Source: Streptomyces yangpuensis (GTDB taxonomy: Bacteria; Actinomycetota; Actinomycetes; Streptomycetales; Streptomycetaceae). Taken from it: a stretch of 47,409 nt of DNA. The stretch lies in assembly GCF_001005295.1 (NCBI RefSeq), contig NZ_LBMK01000003.1, positions 89,169 to 136,577 on the forward strand, written 5' to 3'. The position numbers were made by a program, and so were the translations under genes. Below are positions 26,605 through 34,839 of the stretch, piece after piece (position 1 is the stretch's first letter; each line of letters opens with the position of its first letter). The notes under the pieces are model-generated. The model had not been told where the DNA came from. It made no database searches and saw nothing but the letters and a program-made list of their open reading frames with translations.

Positions 26605-26647
26605 TTGCCTGTAGCAACCACCGACTCTTATGGTTGCCTCAAGCAAC
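26605..26647 (+). promoter_or_regulatory. marR-efflux promoter with two MarR-type operators
   Basis: TTGCCTGTAGCAAC (26605-26618) and TTGCCTCAAGCAAC (26634-26647) differ at two central positions; each is an inverted repeat (TTGC...GCAA). They sit on TTGCCT (-35, 26605-26610) and TATGGT (-10, 26629-26634), an 18-bp spaced promoter, so a bound repressor would block polymerase. Best candidate is autoregulation by the MarR gene at 26665. Confidence 0.8.
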
Positions 26648-26664
26648 AAGATGGGGGTCGCCCG

Positions 26665-27132
26665 GTGCCTACACAGACCATGCAGACGACGCGGACCGCG
26701 CAGATCACGCGGACCACACAGACCACTCCGCACGAGGAGCTGGCCCGTCGGCTCACCGGCATCGGTGCGGTCAAGCGTGAGCTCGCCCGCAACCTGCCCG
26801 CGGACTGCCCGCCCGGCGCCGCCGCCGTGCTCACCGTGCTCGACCGGCACGGGGAGATGCGGCTGAGCCGGCTGGCCGACCTCATGGCCGTCGACATCTC
26901 GGTCACCAGCCGGCACGTCACCCACATCACCGCCCGCGGCTGGATCGAGCGCGAGCCGGACCCGGGCGACGGACGCTGCCGCATCCTGCGGCTCACCCCG
27001 GCCGGCCGGGCGCTGCTCGCCGAGATCGGCGCCCGGTACACGGCCGCCCTGGAGAGAGCTCTCCACGACTGGTCCGTCCAGGACATCGACGTACTCAACA
27101 CCCTGCTGGCCCGACTCCGATCGAGCTTCTAG
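26665..27132 (+). CDS. MarR-family transcriptional regulator
   Basis: A 155-residue winged-helix regulator: LTVLDRHGEMRLSRLADLMA, DISVTSRHVTHITARGWIER (recognition helix) and the wing DPGDGRCRILRLTPAGRALL. The N-terminus is a Thr/Gln run. GTG at 26665 follows GGGGGT at about 7 nt and lies about 24 nt after the expected transcription start. It is 13 bp upstream of the efflux gene and should repress the pair until a ligand binds. Confidence 0.93.
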   Translation: MPTQTMQTTRTAQITRTTQTTPHEELARRLTGIGAVKRELARNLPADCPPGAAAVLTVLDRHGEMRLSRLADLMAVDISVTSRHVTHITARGWIEREPDPGDGRCRILRLTPAGRALLAEIGARYTAALERALHDWSVQDIDVLNTLLARLRSSF

Positions 27133-27145
27133 AGAAAGGAAGGAC

Positions 27146-28864
27146 ATGGCCCCGTCGGAGAAGACCACCGACCCCGCGTCCACGTCCGCGTCCGCGTCCG
27201 TTTCCACATCCACTTCCACTTCCACGTCCACCGCCGTGGACATGACCCATCCCCAGATCATGAAGGCGCTGTCCGGGCTCATGCTCGGCATGTTCGTGGC
27301 GATCCTGTCCTCCACGATCGTTTCCAACGCCCTGCCCCAGATCATCAGCGACCTCGGCGGCACCCAGTCCTCGTACACCTGGGTCGTCACCGCCGCCCTG
27401 CTGTCCATGACGGCCGCCACCCCGCTGTGGGGCAAGCTGTCCGACCTCTTCAGCAAGAAGCTGCTGGTCCAGATATCCCTGGTGATCTACGTCCTCGGCT
27501 CCGTGGTCGCGGGCATGTCCCAGAACACCGGCACGCTCATCGCCTGCCGCGTGGTGCAGGGCATCGGCGTCGGCGGCCTCTCGGCGCTCGCCCAGATCGT
27601 GATGGCCGCGATGATCTCCCCGCGCGAGCGCGGCCGGTACAGCGGCTACCTCGGCGCGGTCTTCGCCGTCGCCACCGTCGGCGGCCCGCTGCTGGGCGGC
27701 GTCATCACGGACACGGAGTGGCTGGGCTGGCGCTGGTGCTTCTACGTCGGCGTACCCTTCGCGATCATCGCGCTGATCGTCCTCCAGAAGACTCTCCGGC
27801 TGCCGGTCGTACGGCGCGACGTCAAGGTCGACTGGCTGGGCGCCTTCCTGATCAGCGCCGCCGTCTCGCTGCTGCTCATCTGGGTCACCCAGGCCGGCGA
27901 CTCCTACGAGTGGATCTCCTGGCAGACCTGGGCGATGACGGGCGGCTCGGTGGTCCTCGGACTGCTCTTCGTCCTCGTCGAGTCCCGTGCGAGCGACCCG
28001 ATCATCCCGCTGCGGCTCTTCCGTAACAAAACCATCACCCTCGCCTCCACGGCCTCGCTGTTCGTGGGCATCGCGATGTTCTCGGGGACCGTGTTTTTCA
28101 GCCAGTTCTTCCAGTTGGCCCGTGGCGAGTCCCCCACGATGTCCGGGATCCTCACGATTCCGATGATCGCCGGGCTCTTCGTCTCCTCCACCGTTTCCGG
28201 TCAGGTGATCACCAAGACCGGCAGGTGGAAGGTCTGGCTCGTCTCCGGCGGTGTGCTGCTGACGGCCGGACTGGGGCTGCTCGGCACCCTGCGGTACGAC
28301 ACCCCGTACTGGCACATCGCGGTCTACATGGCGCTGACCGGCCTCGGTCTCGGCATGATGATGCAGAACCTGGTCCTCGCCACCCAGAACCAGGTGGCCC
28401 CCGAGGACCTGGGTGCGGCCAGCTCGGTCGTCACCTTCTTCCGCTCCCTCGGCGGCGCCATGGGCGTCTCGGCGCTGGGTGCGGTCATGGCCCACCGGGT
28501 CACCGACTACGTCCAGGACGGGCTCGCGGCCCTCGGCCCGAAGGCCGCGGCGGCCATGGGCCAGAACGGTACGGCCGGGGGCGGGATCCCCGACCTCGAC
28601 AAGCTGCCCGCGCCGATCCGTGAGGTCATCGAGTCGGCGTACGGGCACGGCGTCGGCGATGTCTTCCTCTACGCCGCCCCGTTCGCGCTCCTCGGCCTGG
28701 TGCTGGTGGTGTTCATCAAGGAGGTCGCCCTGAAGTCGAAGCCGGCGGTCCACAGCCCGGCGGCGGCCTCGGACGGTGCCTCGCCCGCCGGGAGGGCGGG
28801 GACGGCAGGGAGGGCGGGGACGGCCGGAGCCGGCGAGGTTGCCGACGCCACCATGAAGGCCTGA
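27146..28864 (+). CDS. DHA2-family MFS drug efflux transporter (14 TM)
   Basis: A 572-residue proton-driven exporter in the cytoplasmic membrane. A Ser/Thr-rich N-terminal tail (encoded by a repeated TCC/ACG run) precedes the first helix (LMLGMFVAILSSTIVSNALP, with the DHA2 motif in place of LDxTIVNVALP). Motif A is LWGKLSDLFSKKLLV and motif C about ATVGGPLLGGVI. The length and a middle helix pair fit 14 segments. AAGGAAGGA precedes the ATG. In operon with the MarR regulator; the substrate is unknown. Confidence 0.95.
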   Translation: MAPSEKTTDPASTSASASVSTSTSTSTSTAVDMTHPQIMKALSGLMLGMFVAILSSTIVSNALPQIISDLGGTQSSYTWVVTAALLSMTAATPLWGKLSDLFSKKLLVQISLVIYVLGSVVAGMSQNTGTLIACRVVQGIGVGGLSALAQIVMAAMISPRERGRYSGYLGAVFAVATVGGPLLGGVITDTEWLGWRWCFYVGVPFAIIALIVLQKTLRLPVVRRDVKVDWLGAFLISAAVSLLLIWVTQAGDSYEWISWQTWAMTGGSVVLGLLFVLVESRASDPIIPLRLFRNKTITLASTASLFVGIAMFSGTVFFSQFFQLARGESPTMSGILTIPMIAGLFVSSTVSGQVITKTGRWKVWLVSGGVLLTAGLGLLGTLRYDTPYWHIAVYMALTGLGLGMMMQNLVLATQNQVAPEDLGAASSVVTFFRSLGGAMGVSALGAVMAHRVTDYVQDGLAALGPKAAAAMGQNGTAGGGIPDLDKLPAPIREVIESAYGHGVGDVFLYAAPFALLGLVLVVFIKEVALKSKPAVHSPAAASDGASPAGRAGTAGRAGTAGAGEVADATMKA

Positions 28865-28878
28865 TACCCGCCTGAGCG

Positions 28879-28913
28879 CCTGAGCGCCGCCCGACAGCCG
28901 GGCGGCGCTCAGG
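28879..28913. terminator. Bidirectional terminator between efflux gene and tetR
   Basis: CCTGAGCGCCGCCCG pairs perfectly with CGGGCGGCGCTCAGG (15 bp, 5-nt loop). It includes the tetR stop codon and can serve both convergent transcripts. Confidence 0.9.
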
Positions 28914-29562
28914 TGTCTGCCGTGACCTGTGCCGTGGCCGTGGCGTTTGCCTCGGCTTCGGCCTTGGCCTCGATGCCCGCGAGCAGGACGTCGAGTGCCA
29001 GGCAGAAGTCGCCCTCGGATGCCCGGCGGACCGCGCCCCCGCATCCGTGCAGGAACTGCCGGACCGCCTGGTGGGCACCGGTCCGGGCGGCGCCCACCAG
29101 GCCGGTGGCGTCCATCAGCCGCTGGAGGGCCGCGTCGAAGGCCCGGGCGTGGGGGCCGATGTTCGGGTAGGCGGCGGTGAGCGGAGCCACCCACGGGTGG
29201 GCCGCCAGCACCCGCCGGTAGCCCCGGGCCAGATCCCTCAGCCCCTCCTGCCAGCCCGCCCCGCCGGAGCCGTACGGACCGGCCGGCAGGGGCTGCTCCC
29301 CCAGGACCCGGTCCAGGGCGAGTTCGAGCAGATCGTGCTTGGTGTCCACGTACCAGTAGAGGGACATCGCGGTGACGCCGAGCCTGGCGGCCAGCCGTCG
29401 CATCGAGAACCGGGTGAGCCCGTAGGCGTCGAGCAGTCGGGTGGTGGCCGCGGTGATCCGCTCCCGGTCGAGCCCCGAGGGTGCCTCGGTACGGCGTCTG
29501 GCGGGCCTGGCCACCAGCCACACGCTGGTCGGGTTCTCGCCTGGATCGGTCGCGGTCACCAT
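28909..29562 (-). CDS. TetR/AcrR-family regulator
   Basis: A 217-residue regulator. The HTH is ITAATTRLLDAYGLTRFSMR and RLAARLGVTAMSLYWYVDTK (about 35-75), the Y-W-Y-V-x-x-K end being typical of TetR with a TetR_C ligand domain. The C-terminal domain has GCGGAVRRASEGDFCLALDVLLAG. It faces the efflux gene tail to tail; by family logic it may respond to a small molecule, but its target is not evident. The C-terminus is an Ala/Glu/Thr tail. Confidence 0.92.
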   Translation of the reverse strand: MVTATDPGENPTSVWLVARPARRRTEAPSGLDRERITAATTRLLDAYGLTRFSMRRLAARLGVTAMSLYWYVDTKHDLLELALDRVLGEQPLPAGPYGSGGAGWQEGLRDLARGYRRVLAAHPWVAPLTAAYPNIGPHARAFDAALQRLMDATGLVGAARTGAHQAVRQFLHGCGGAVRRASEGDFCLALDVLLAGIEAKAEAEANATATAQVTADT

Positions 29563-29654
29563 GCGGGCACCCTCCTCGCGACGGCCGGACCAGCCCGGAA
29601 TGCCCGGTCCGCCCCCTTGATGCTCGTAGGGGTGGGCCGGGCATTGCGGGCTGA

Positions 29655-29690
29655 TCGGCGGGAGACCCCCTCGGGGTGTCCGCCCGCCGA
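29655..29690 (-). terminator. Terminator downstream of the GT39 gene
   Basis: TCGGCGGG/CCCGCCGA (8 bp) closes an inner GACCCC/GGGGT-type hairpin. It lies 26 nt past the GT39 stop and ends the four-gene minus-strand operon. Confidence 0.75.
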
Positions 29691-29697
29691 ACGACGG

Positions 29698-29718
29698 GGG
29701 ATCAGGGATCAGGGATCA
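29698..29718. repeat. Three tandem GGGATCA heptamers at the GT39 stop codon
   Basis: GGGATCA is repeated three times without gaps; the minus-strand stop codon TGA lies in the outermost copy. Confidence 0.85.
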
Positions 29719-31899
29719 GGACGTCGGGGCCGTCAGGTCGTAGAAGGCGGCTCCGCCGACCGTGGACTCCTTGAACGTGGCCTTGACCCAGTTCTCGATC
29801 TCCGTGCTGGTGCCACCACCGGGGCCCGCGGGACCACCGCCGCCCCGACGTCCGCCGTCCTCGCCGGCGCCGGCGGCTTCGGTGGTGTTGCCGCCCTGGC
29901 CGATGAACCAGTGGATCTTCCCGTCCCGCACGTACTCCTTGAACTGCTCCAGGGTCGGCGAGGGGTCACTGCCGTTGAAGCCGCCGACCGGCATGACGGG
30001 GACGCCGGAGGCCAGCTGGTAACTGGCCGCGTTCTGCGAGCCGATGGCCGCCGCCGCCCAGGTGTAGGAGTCGGCTCCGGCCGTGAGCGCCGCCTTGGCC
30101 TCGCTGCTGACACGGGCGCCGTTGAGCAGGCCACCGGCGCCGCCGCCTCCGCCCGGGCCTCCGCCGGTCATGCCCCCGGTCATGCCGCCGGGGAAGCCTC
30201 CCGGGCGCTCGGCTCCGCGGCCGTCCGCTCCGGGCATACCGCCCTGGCCCTGTGCTCGCTGGCCGCCCTGGCCCTGGCCCGGCGGTACGGCGCCCTGCGG
30301 CAGCGCGCCACCGGGCTGCCGCCCGCCGTCCCGGCCGCCCTGCGGCATCCCGCCGAACCCGCCCGGGCCGCCCATCATCCCGCCGGGGCCACCCCGGCTG
30401 CCTGCCACCGCCGGTCCGGCGGTCACGATGGAGCCGGTGTGCCCCGTGCTCACGGTGGTCATGCAGTACGCGAACGGCCCGGCCAGGGCCGCCACCACCC
30501 CGAGACCCGCGGTGGCCCGCACCATCCGCCGGCCGGCCCGCCCCGCGAACGGCAGCGCCACCGCGGCGAGCAGCCCGCCCACCAGCACCACCCAGCGCAG
30601 CCACGGCAGGTAGCCGGTGGCGCGGCCGAGCAGGACGTACGACCAGACGGCCGTCAGCGCGAGCGTGCCGGAGAGGGTGACCACGGCCACCGCGCTGCCC
30701 CGCTCCTCCCACAGCACGGCGACGCCCATGCCGATCAGCGCGGCCACGAAGGGCGCCAGGGCCACGGTGTAGTACTCGTGGAAGATGCCCTGCATGTAGC
30801 TGAATACCACCGCGGTGATCAGCAGGGAGCCGCCCCAGGCCAGGAAGGCCGCGCGTGCCATGCCGTCCACCGAGTCCGTGGTGCGGCGGGCCCGCCAGGT
30901 GATCACCAGTCCGGCCACGAGCAGCACCAGGGCCGCCGGCAGCAGCCACGAGATCTGCCCGCCGATGTTGCCCGAGAACAGCCGGTCGATGCCGCTCTCG
31001 CCCCAGCGTCCGCCCCCGCCGGCGCCACCGGGGCCACCCGCTCCGCCGCCGACGCTGCCGGTCTCATTGCCGTTGATCCGGCCGAGGCCGTTGTAGCCGA
31101 GGGTCAGCTCCAGGAAGGAGTTGTTCTGCGAGCCGCCGATGTACGGGCGGGAGGAGGCGGGCCACCATTCGACCACGGCGACCCACCAGCCGCCCGCCAC
31201 CACCATGGCCCCGCCCGCGAGCAGCAGCTGGCCGAGCCTCCGGCGCAGCCCGGTGGGCGCGCAGACGGCGTACAGCACGGCGAGCGGCGGCAGGATGACA
31301 AAGGCCTGGAGAGTCTTGGTCAGGAAGGCGAACCCGACCGCGACGCCCGCCCACACCAGCCAGCGGCTGTGGGCCCCTTCGAGAGCTCGCAGCAGGCAGT
31401 ACACGGTGACGGTGAGCAGCAGGGTCAGCAGTGCGTCGGGGTTGTTGAAGCGGAACATCAGCGCGGCGACGGGCGTCAGCGCGAAGGCGGCCCCGCTCAG
31501 CAGCGCGGCTCCCGGCCCGAACTGGCGGCGTACGGCGGCGTACAGCACACCGGTGGTCGCCACTCCCATCAGGGCCTGCGGGACCAGGATCTGCCAGGAG
31601 CCCAGTCCGAAGAGCCGGACCGAGAGCATCATCGGCCACAGGGCGGCCGGGGGTTTGTCGACGGTGATGGAGTTGCCCGCGTCGGAGGAGCCGAAGAAGA
31701 AGGCCTTCCAGCTCTCGCTGCCGGCCTGGACGGCGGCCGAGTAGAAGGAGTTCGCGTAGCCGGAGGAGCCCAGGTCCCACAGGAGCAGGGCCGCGGTGGC
31801 GATCAGCAGCCCGGCAAGGGCGGGCCGCTCCCAGCGGGGCCGGGCGCTACGGGCGCCGGCCACGGCGGCCGGGAGGATCGGGAGTGCTGCCGTGGTCAT
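29716..31899 (-). CDS. ArnT-like family 39 glycosyltransferase (polyprenol-linked sugar transferase)
   Basis: A 727-residue integral membrane protein with about 12 hydrophobic segments. The first periplasmic loop has the SSGYANSFYSAAVQAGSESW and FGSSDAGNSITVDKPPAA motifs, including the Asp-Lys-Pro typical of the ArnT/YkcB group. The C-terminal extracytoplasmic part is very rich in Gly/Gln/Pro (about 490-610) and then a domain with SYQLASGVPVMPVGGFNGSD. It should transfer a sugar from a polyprenyl phosphate carrier to an envelope acceptor. Start overlaps the GT2-GtrA stop (ATGA), so the carrier-loading enzyme is made with it. Confidence 0.93.
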   Translation of the reverse strand: MTTAALPILPAAVAGARSARPRWERPALAGLLIATAALLLWDLGSSGYANSFYSAAVQAGSESWKAFFFGSSDAGNSITVDKPPAALWPMMLSVRLFGLGSWQILVPQALMGVATTGVLYAAVRRQFGPGAALLSGAAFALTPVAALMFRFNNPDALLTLLLTVTVYCLLRALEGAHSRWLVWAGVAVGFAFLTKTLQAFVILPPLAVLYAVCAPTGLRRRLGQLLLAGGAMVVAGGWWVAVVEWWPASSRPYIGGSQNNSFLELTLGYNGLGRINGNETGSVGGGAGGPGGAGGGGRWGESGIDRLFSGNIGGQISWLLPAALVLLVAGLVITWRARRTTDSVDGMARAAFLAWGGSLLITAVVFSYMQGIFHEYYTVALAPFVAALIGMGVAVLWEERGSAVAVVTLSGTLALTAVWSYVLLGRATGYLPWLRWVVLVGGLLAAVALPFAGRAGRRMVRATAGLGVVAALAGPFAYCMTTVSTGHTGSIVTAGPAVAGSRGGPGGMMGGPGGFGGMPQGGRDGGRQPGGALPQGAVPPGQGQGGQRAQGQGGMPGADGRGAERPGGFPGGMTGGMTGGGPGGGGGAGGLLNGARVSSEAKAALTAGADSYTWAAAAIGSQNAASYQLASGVPVMPVGGFNGSDPSPTLEQFKEYVRDGKIHWFIGQGGNTTEAAGAGEDGGRRGGGGPAGPGGGTSTEIENWVKATFKESTVGGAAFYDLTAPTS

Positions 31900-33227
31900 C
31901 GGCCCTCCTTGGACGGGGAAGTGGACGCGGACAGGGGTGCTGCCGCGGCCGTGGCCGTGGCTGTGCGGGGGCTGCGGGGATCGGCGCCGCGCCGCTCGGG
32001 GAAAACCCAGGCGCGCAGGAGCAGGAAACGCAGCACGGTGGCCGCGAGGTTCGCGGTGATCAGCACGGCCAGCTCGGTTCCGTGCGCGGGATGGGGCGTG
32101 GCCGCCGCGAGGGCGGCGAGGGAGCCGCTGGTGAGAGCCAGGCCGATACCGAAGACCACCAGACCCTGGGCCTGGTGGCGTACGGCCCGCTCCCTGCCGC
32201 GGACGCCGAAGGTGAGCCTGCGGTTGGCCGCGGTGTTGGCCACGGCGGAGAGCAGCAGGGCAGCGCCGTTGGCGAGCTGGGGCCCGGCCCCGGCCCGGAA
32301 GGCGGAGTACAGCACCAGGTAGAGCAGGGTGGAGAAAACTCCGACGGTGCAGAAGCCGATGAGCTGGCGGGCGAGTCCGCCGTCCACTCCGGGCACCGCG
32401 GTGCGGTCACGGGGGTCGTCGCCGAAGGGGCGGGCGAGCCGGTCGAGGGGGAGCGCACCCACGGCCAGCGCCCGGCCCACGCGCCAGACGCCCTTGAGGT
32501 CCTCGGTGGCGGTCCTGACGATGTGCACGGTGGAGTCGGGGTCGTCGACCCAGTCGACGGGCACTTCGTGGATCCGCAGCCCGGCCCGCTCGGCGAGTAC
32601 GAGCAGCTCCGTGTCGAAGAACCAGCCCGTGTCCTCCACCAGTGGCAGCAGCCGCTCGGCGACCTCGCCCCGGATGGCTTTGAAGCCGCACTGCGCATCG
32701 CTGAACCGGGCGGCGAGCGAGGACCGCAGCAGGAGGTTGTAGGCGCGGGAGACGAACTCCCGCTTGGCTCCCCGCACGACCCGTGAGGAGCGGGCCAGGC
32801 GGGTGCCGATGGCGAGGTCGGAGTGACCGGAGATCAGGGGGGCGACCAGCGGCAGCAGTGCGTTCAGATCGGTGGAGAGGTCCACGTCCATGTAGGCGAG
32901 GACGGGGGCGTCGGAACCGGACCACACCGTACGCAGGGCCCTGCCCCGGCCCTTCTCCGCCAGCCGGGTGCTGCGTACGCAGTCCAGTGCCGCGGCGAGC
33001 CCGGCCGCGACCTCGGGGGTGCGGTCGGTGCTCGCGTTGTCGGCGACCGTGATCCGGAAGGGGTAGGGGAAGGTCCGTGTCAGGTGGTCGTGCAGCCTGC
33101 GCACGCACGGCCCGAGGTCCTTCTCCTCGTTGAAGACCGGGATCACCACGTCGAGGACGGGCTCGCCGGGCACGGGTGCGAGGGGCGTCCGTGCCGGAAG
33201 GGCCCCGGGAGAGGTGTCGGTTGGCAT
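31896..33227 (-). CDS. Fused GT2 glycosyltransferase and GtrA-like membrane domain
   Basis: A 443-residue two-part protein. Residues about 20-260 are a DPM1-like GT-A domain (VLDVVIPVFNEEKDLGPCV, DNASTDRT, AYMDVDLSTDLNALLPLV with the DxD metal site, SDAQCGFKAIRGEVAERLLP). About 285-410 are four TM helices of a GtrA/flippase-like domain (LIGFCTVGVFSTLLYLVLYS). It would make and perhaps flip a polyprenyl-phosphate sugar for the downstream GT39 enzyme. Operon position after the kinase gene, 25-bp gap. Confidence 0.95.
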   Translation of the reverse strand: MPTDTSPGALPARTPLAPVPGEPVLDVVIPVFNEEKDLGPCVRRLHDHLTRTFPYPFRITVADNASTDRTPEVAAGLAAALDCVRSTRLAEKGRGRALRTVWSGSDAPVLAYMDVDLSTDLNALLPLVAPLISGHSDLAIGTRLARSSRVVRGAKREFVSRAYNLLLRSSLAARFSDAQCGFKAIRGEVAERLLPLVEDTGWFFDTELLVLAERAGLRIHEVPVDWVDDPDSTVHIVRTATEDLKGVWRVGRALAVGALPLDRLARPFGDDPRDRTAVPGVDGGLARQLIGFCTVGVFSTLLYLVLYSAFRAGAGPQLANGAALLLSAVANTAANRRLTFGVRGRERAVRHQAQGLVVFGIGLALTSGSLAALAAATPHPAHGTELAVLITANLAATVLRFLLLRAWVFPERRGADPRSPRTATATAAAAPLSASTSPSKEGR

Positions 33228-33252
33228 GCTCCGACCCTCGTGGGGCCGCCTG

Positions 33253-34839
33253 TCACCTCATTGTGCTGAGCCTGTGGCCCGTCTGTGAGTTCGCCGCGAG
33301 CGGCAGTACGACCTCGAAGCAGGTCCGCCCCGGCCGGCTCCGCACGGCGACGCTCCCGCCGTGGGCCGTGACCACGGCCTGGACGATGGCCAGCCCGAGG
33401 CCGGTCGAACCGGCGGCCCGGGAGCGGGAGGCGTCACCACGGGCGAAACGCTCGAAGACCCGGGGGAGCAGCTCGGGCGCGATGCCCGGGCCGTCGTCCT
33501 CGATGCGCAGCCGGACGGTGGATGTTTCACGTGAAACATGGGCGGTGACGGTGGTGCCGGGCGGTGTGTGCGTACGGGCGTTGGCGAGCAGGTTGACCAG
33601 TACCTGCTGGATGCGGGCCGCGTCGGCGCGTACGGGCACGGGCTCCTCGGGCAGGTTCAGGCGCCAGTGGTGCTCGGGCCCGGCGGCCCGGGCGTCGCTG
33701 ACGGTGTCGATGACGAGGGGGGCGAGGTCGGTTCCGGTTCCGGTGCCCGTGCCTGTGCCGGTACCGCCGTCACCGTCACCGTCACTGTCGCCGTCGCCGA
33801 TGGACAGCGGGTGGCCGGCGTCGAGCCGGGCGAGCAGGAGCAGGTCCTCGACCAGGCCGGTCATCCGGGTGGCCTCGGACTCGATCCGGCCCAGGGCGTG
33901 CCGGGTGTCGGGGCCGGGCTCCTCGCGGCCCCGGCGGGTGAGTTCGGCGTAGCCGCGGATGGAGGCCAGCGGCGTACGCAGTTCATGGCTGGCGTCGGCG
34001 ACGAACTGCCGTACCCGCATCTCGCTCTGCTGGCGTGCGGTGAGGGCGGAGGAGACATGGCCGAGCATCCGGTTGAGGGCGGCGCCGACCTGGCCCACCT
34101 CGGTGCGGGGATCGGCTTCGGCGTCCGGGACCCGTTCGTGGAGGGCGGGCTCGCCCTGGTGCAGGGGGAGTTCGGAGACGCGGGTGGCGGTGGCGGCGAC
34201 CCGGCTCAGCGGACGCAGGGCGACGCCGACCAGGGCCTGCCCGGCGAGCGAAGCGGCGATCAGTCCGGCCAGGGTGACGCAGAGCTCGACCCCGACGAGG
34301 GTACGGACCGTGGAGTCGACCTCCCGGAGCGGGAAGGCGAGCACGAGGGTCCGGTCGGGGGAGACGTGCACCCGGTAGGCACCGAGGTCCGGAAGCTCCG
34401 CACCCACCGCCGGGCCGGGCGAGCCCTGCGCGGCCTTCTCGGCGGCCCGGGCGAGGGCCGCACTCTGGGCTTCGGTGAGGGACGGCGGAATCTGGTCGGG
34501 CGACCACCCCTCGTGGCGGGTGTTGCGGGCGCTCCCGAGGACCGCTCCGGTGTGGTCCAGCCGGATCCCGGTGGCGTCCACGGGGCTGCCGGGGGCCACG
34601 ACGAAGCCCGCGCCGCTCTCCCGGGCCGCCTTCCCGCCCGGCATCCGGGCCGCCATCCTCATGGAGGTGGCCAGCTGCTCGTCGAGCTGGGTGACGAGGT
34701 ACGAGCGCAGCGCAAGGGTGGTGACGGTGCCGATGGCCGCTCCCACCACGCCGATCAGGGCCACCGCCGAGACGACGAGCCGGGTCCGCAGCGACCAGGG
34801 CCGGCGGCCGCCCGGTCGCCGGCGCCCGCGCCGTGCCAC
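33253..34839 (-). CDS. Sensor histidine kinase
   Basis: A 528-residue two-TM kinase: TM1 about 19-43, an extracytoplasmic sensor about 45-180, TM2 about 183-205, HAMP (LRPLSRVAATATRVSEL), H box FVADASHELRTPLASIRG (phospho-His in SHELRTP), N box LVNLLANARTH, G boxes DDGPGIAPE and STGLGLAIV. The DHp-CA linker is a Gly/Asp/Thr repeat (GDGDSDGDGDGGTGTGTGTG). The gene carries a perfect parS site inside the HVSRET codons. GTG start overlaps the regulator's stop by one base (TAGTG). Confidence 0.96.
   Translation of the reverse strand: MARRGRRRPGGRRPWSLRTRLVVSAVALIGVVGAAIGTVTTLALRSYLVTQLDEQLATSMRMAARMPGGKAARESGAGFVVAPGSPVDATGIRLDHTGAVLGSARNTRHEGWSPDQIPPSLTEAQSAALARAAEKAAQGSPGPAVGAELPDLGAYRVHVSPDRTLVLAFPLREVDSTVRTLVGVELCVTLAGLIAASLAGQALVGVALRPLSRVAATATRVSELPLHQGEPALHERVPDAEADPRTEVGQVGAALNRMLGHVSSALTARQQSEMRVRQFVADASHELRTPLASIRGYAELTRRGREEPGPDTRHALGRIESEATRMTGLVEDLLLLARLDAGHPLSIGDGDSDGDGDGGTGTGTGTGTGTDLAPLVIDTVSDARAAGPEHHWRLNLPEEPVPVRADAARIQQVLVNLLANARTHTPPGTTVTAHVSRETSTVRLRIEDDGPGIAPELLPRVFERFARGDASRSRAAGSTGLGLAIVQAVVTAHGGSVAVRSRPGRTCFEVVLPLAANSQTGHRLSTMR
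33522..33539. promoter_or_regulatory. parS chromosome-segregation site (ParB binding)
   Basis: ATGTTTCACGTGAAACAT is a perfect 18-bp palindrome containing the 16-bp bacterial parS consensus TGTTTCACGTGAAACA. It lies in the kinase coding sequence. ParB loads at such sites clustered around oriC; in Streptomyces most copies lie within a few hundred kb of oriC. Confidence 0.93.
33730..33798. repeat. Hexanucleotide repeat tract in the kinase linker
   Basis: About eleven hexamers: GGTTCC, GGTTCC, GGTGCC, CGTGCC, TGTGCC, GGTACC, then GTCACC x3-like and GTCGCC x2. It encodes the GTGTGT and GDGDSD runs between dimerisation and ATPase domains. Length change would stay in frame. Confidence 0.85.

Noticed and set aside
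27095..29644. 849-codon minus-strand open frame under the efflux gene
   Set aside because: Antisense to a clear 14-TM transporter; composition is a codon-bias mirror with no domain.
29047..32322. 1091-codon plus-strand open frame under the glycosyltransferases
   Set aside because: Shadow of the overlapping GT39 and GT2-GtrA genes, both of which have intact family motifs.
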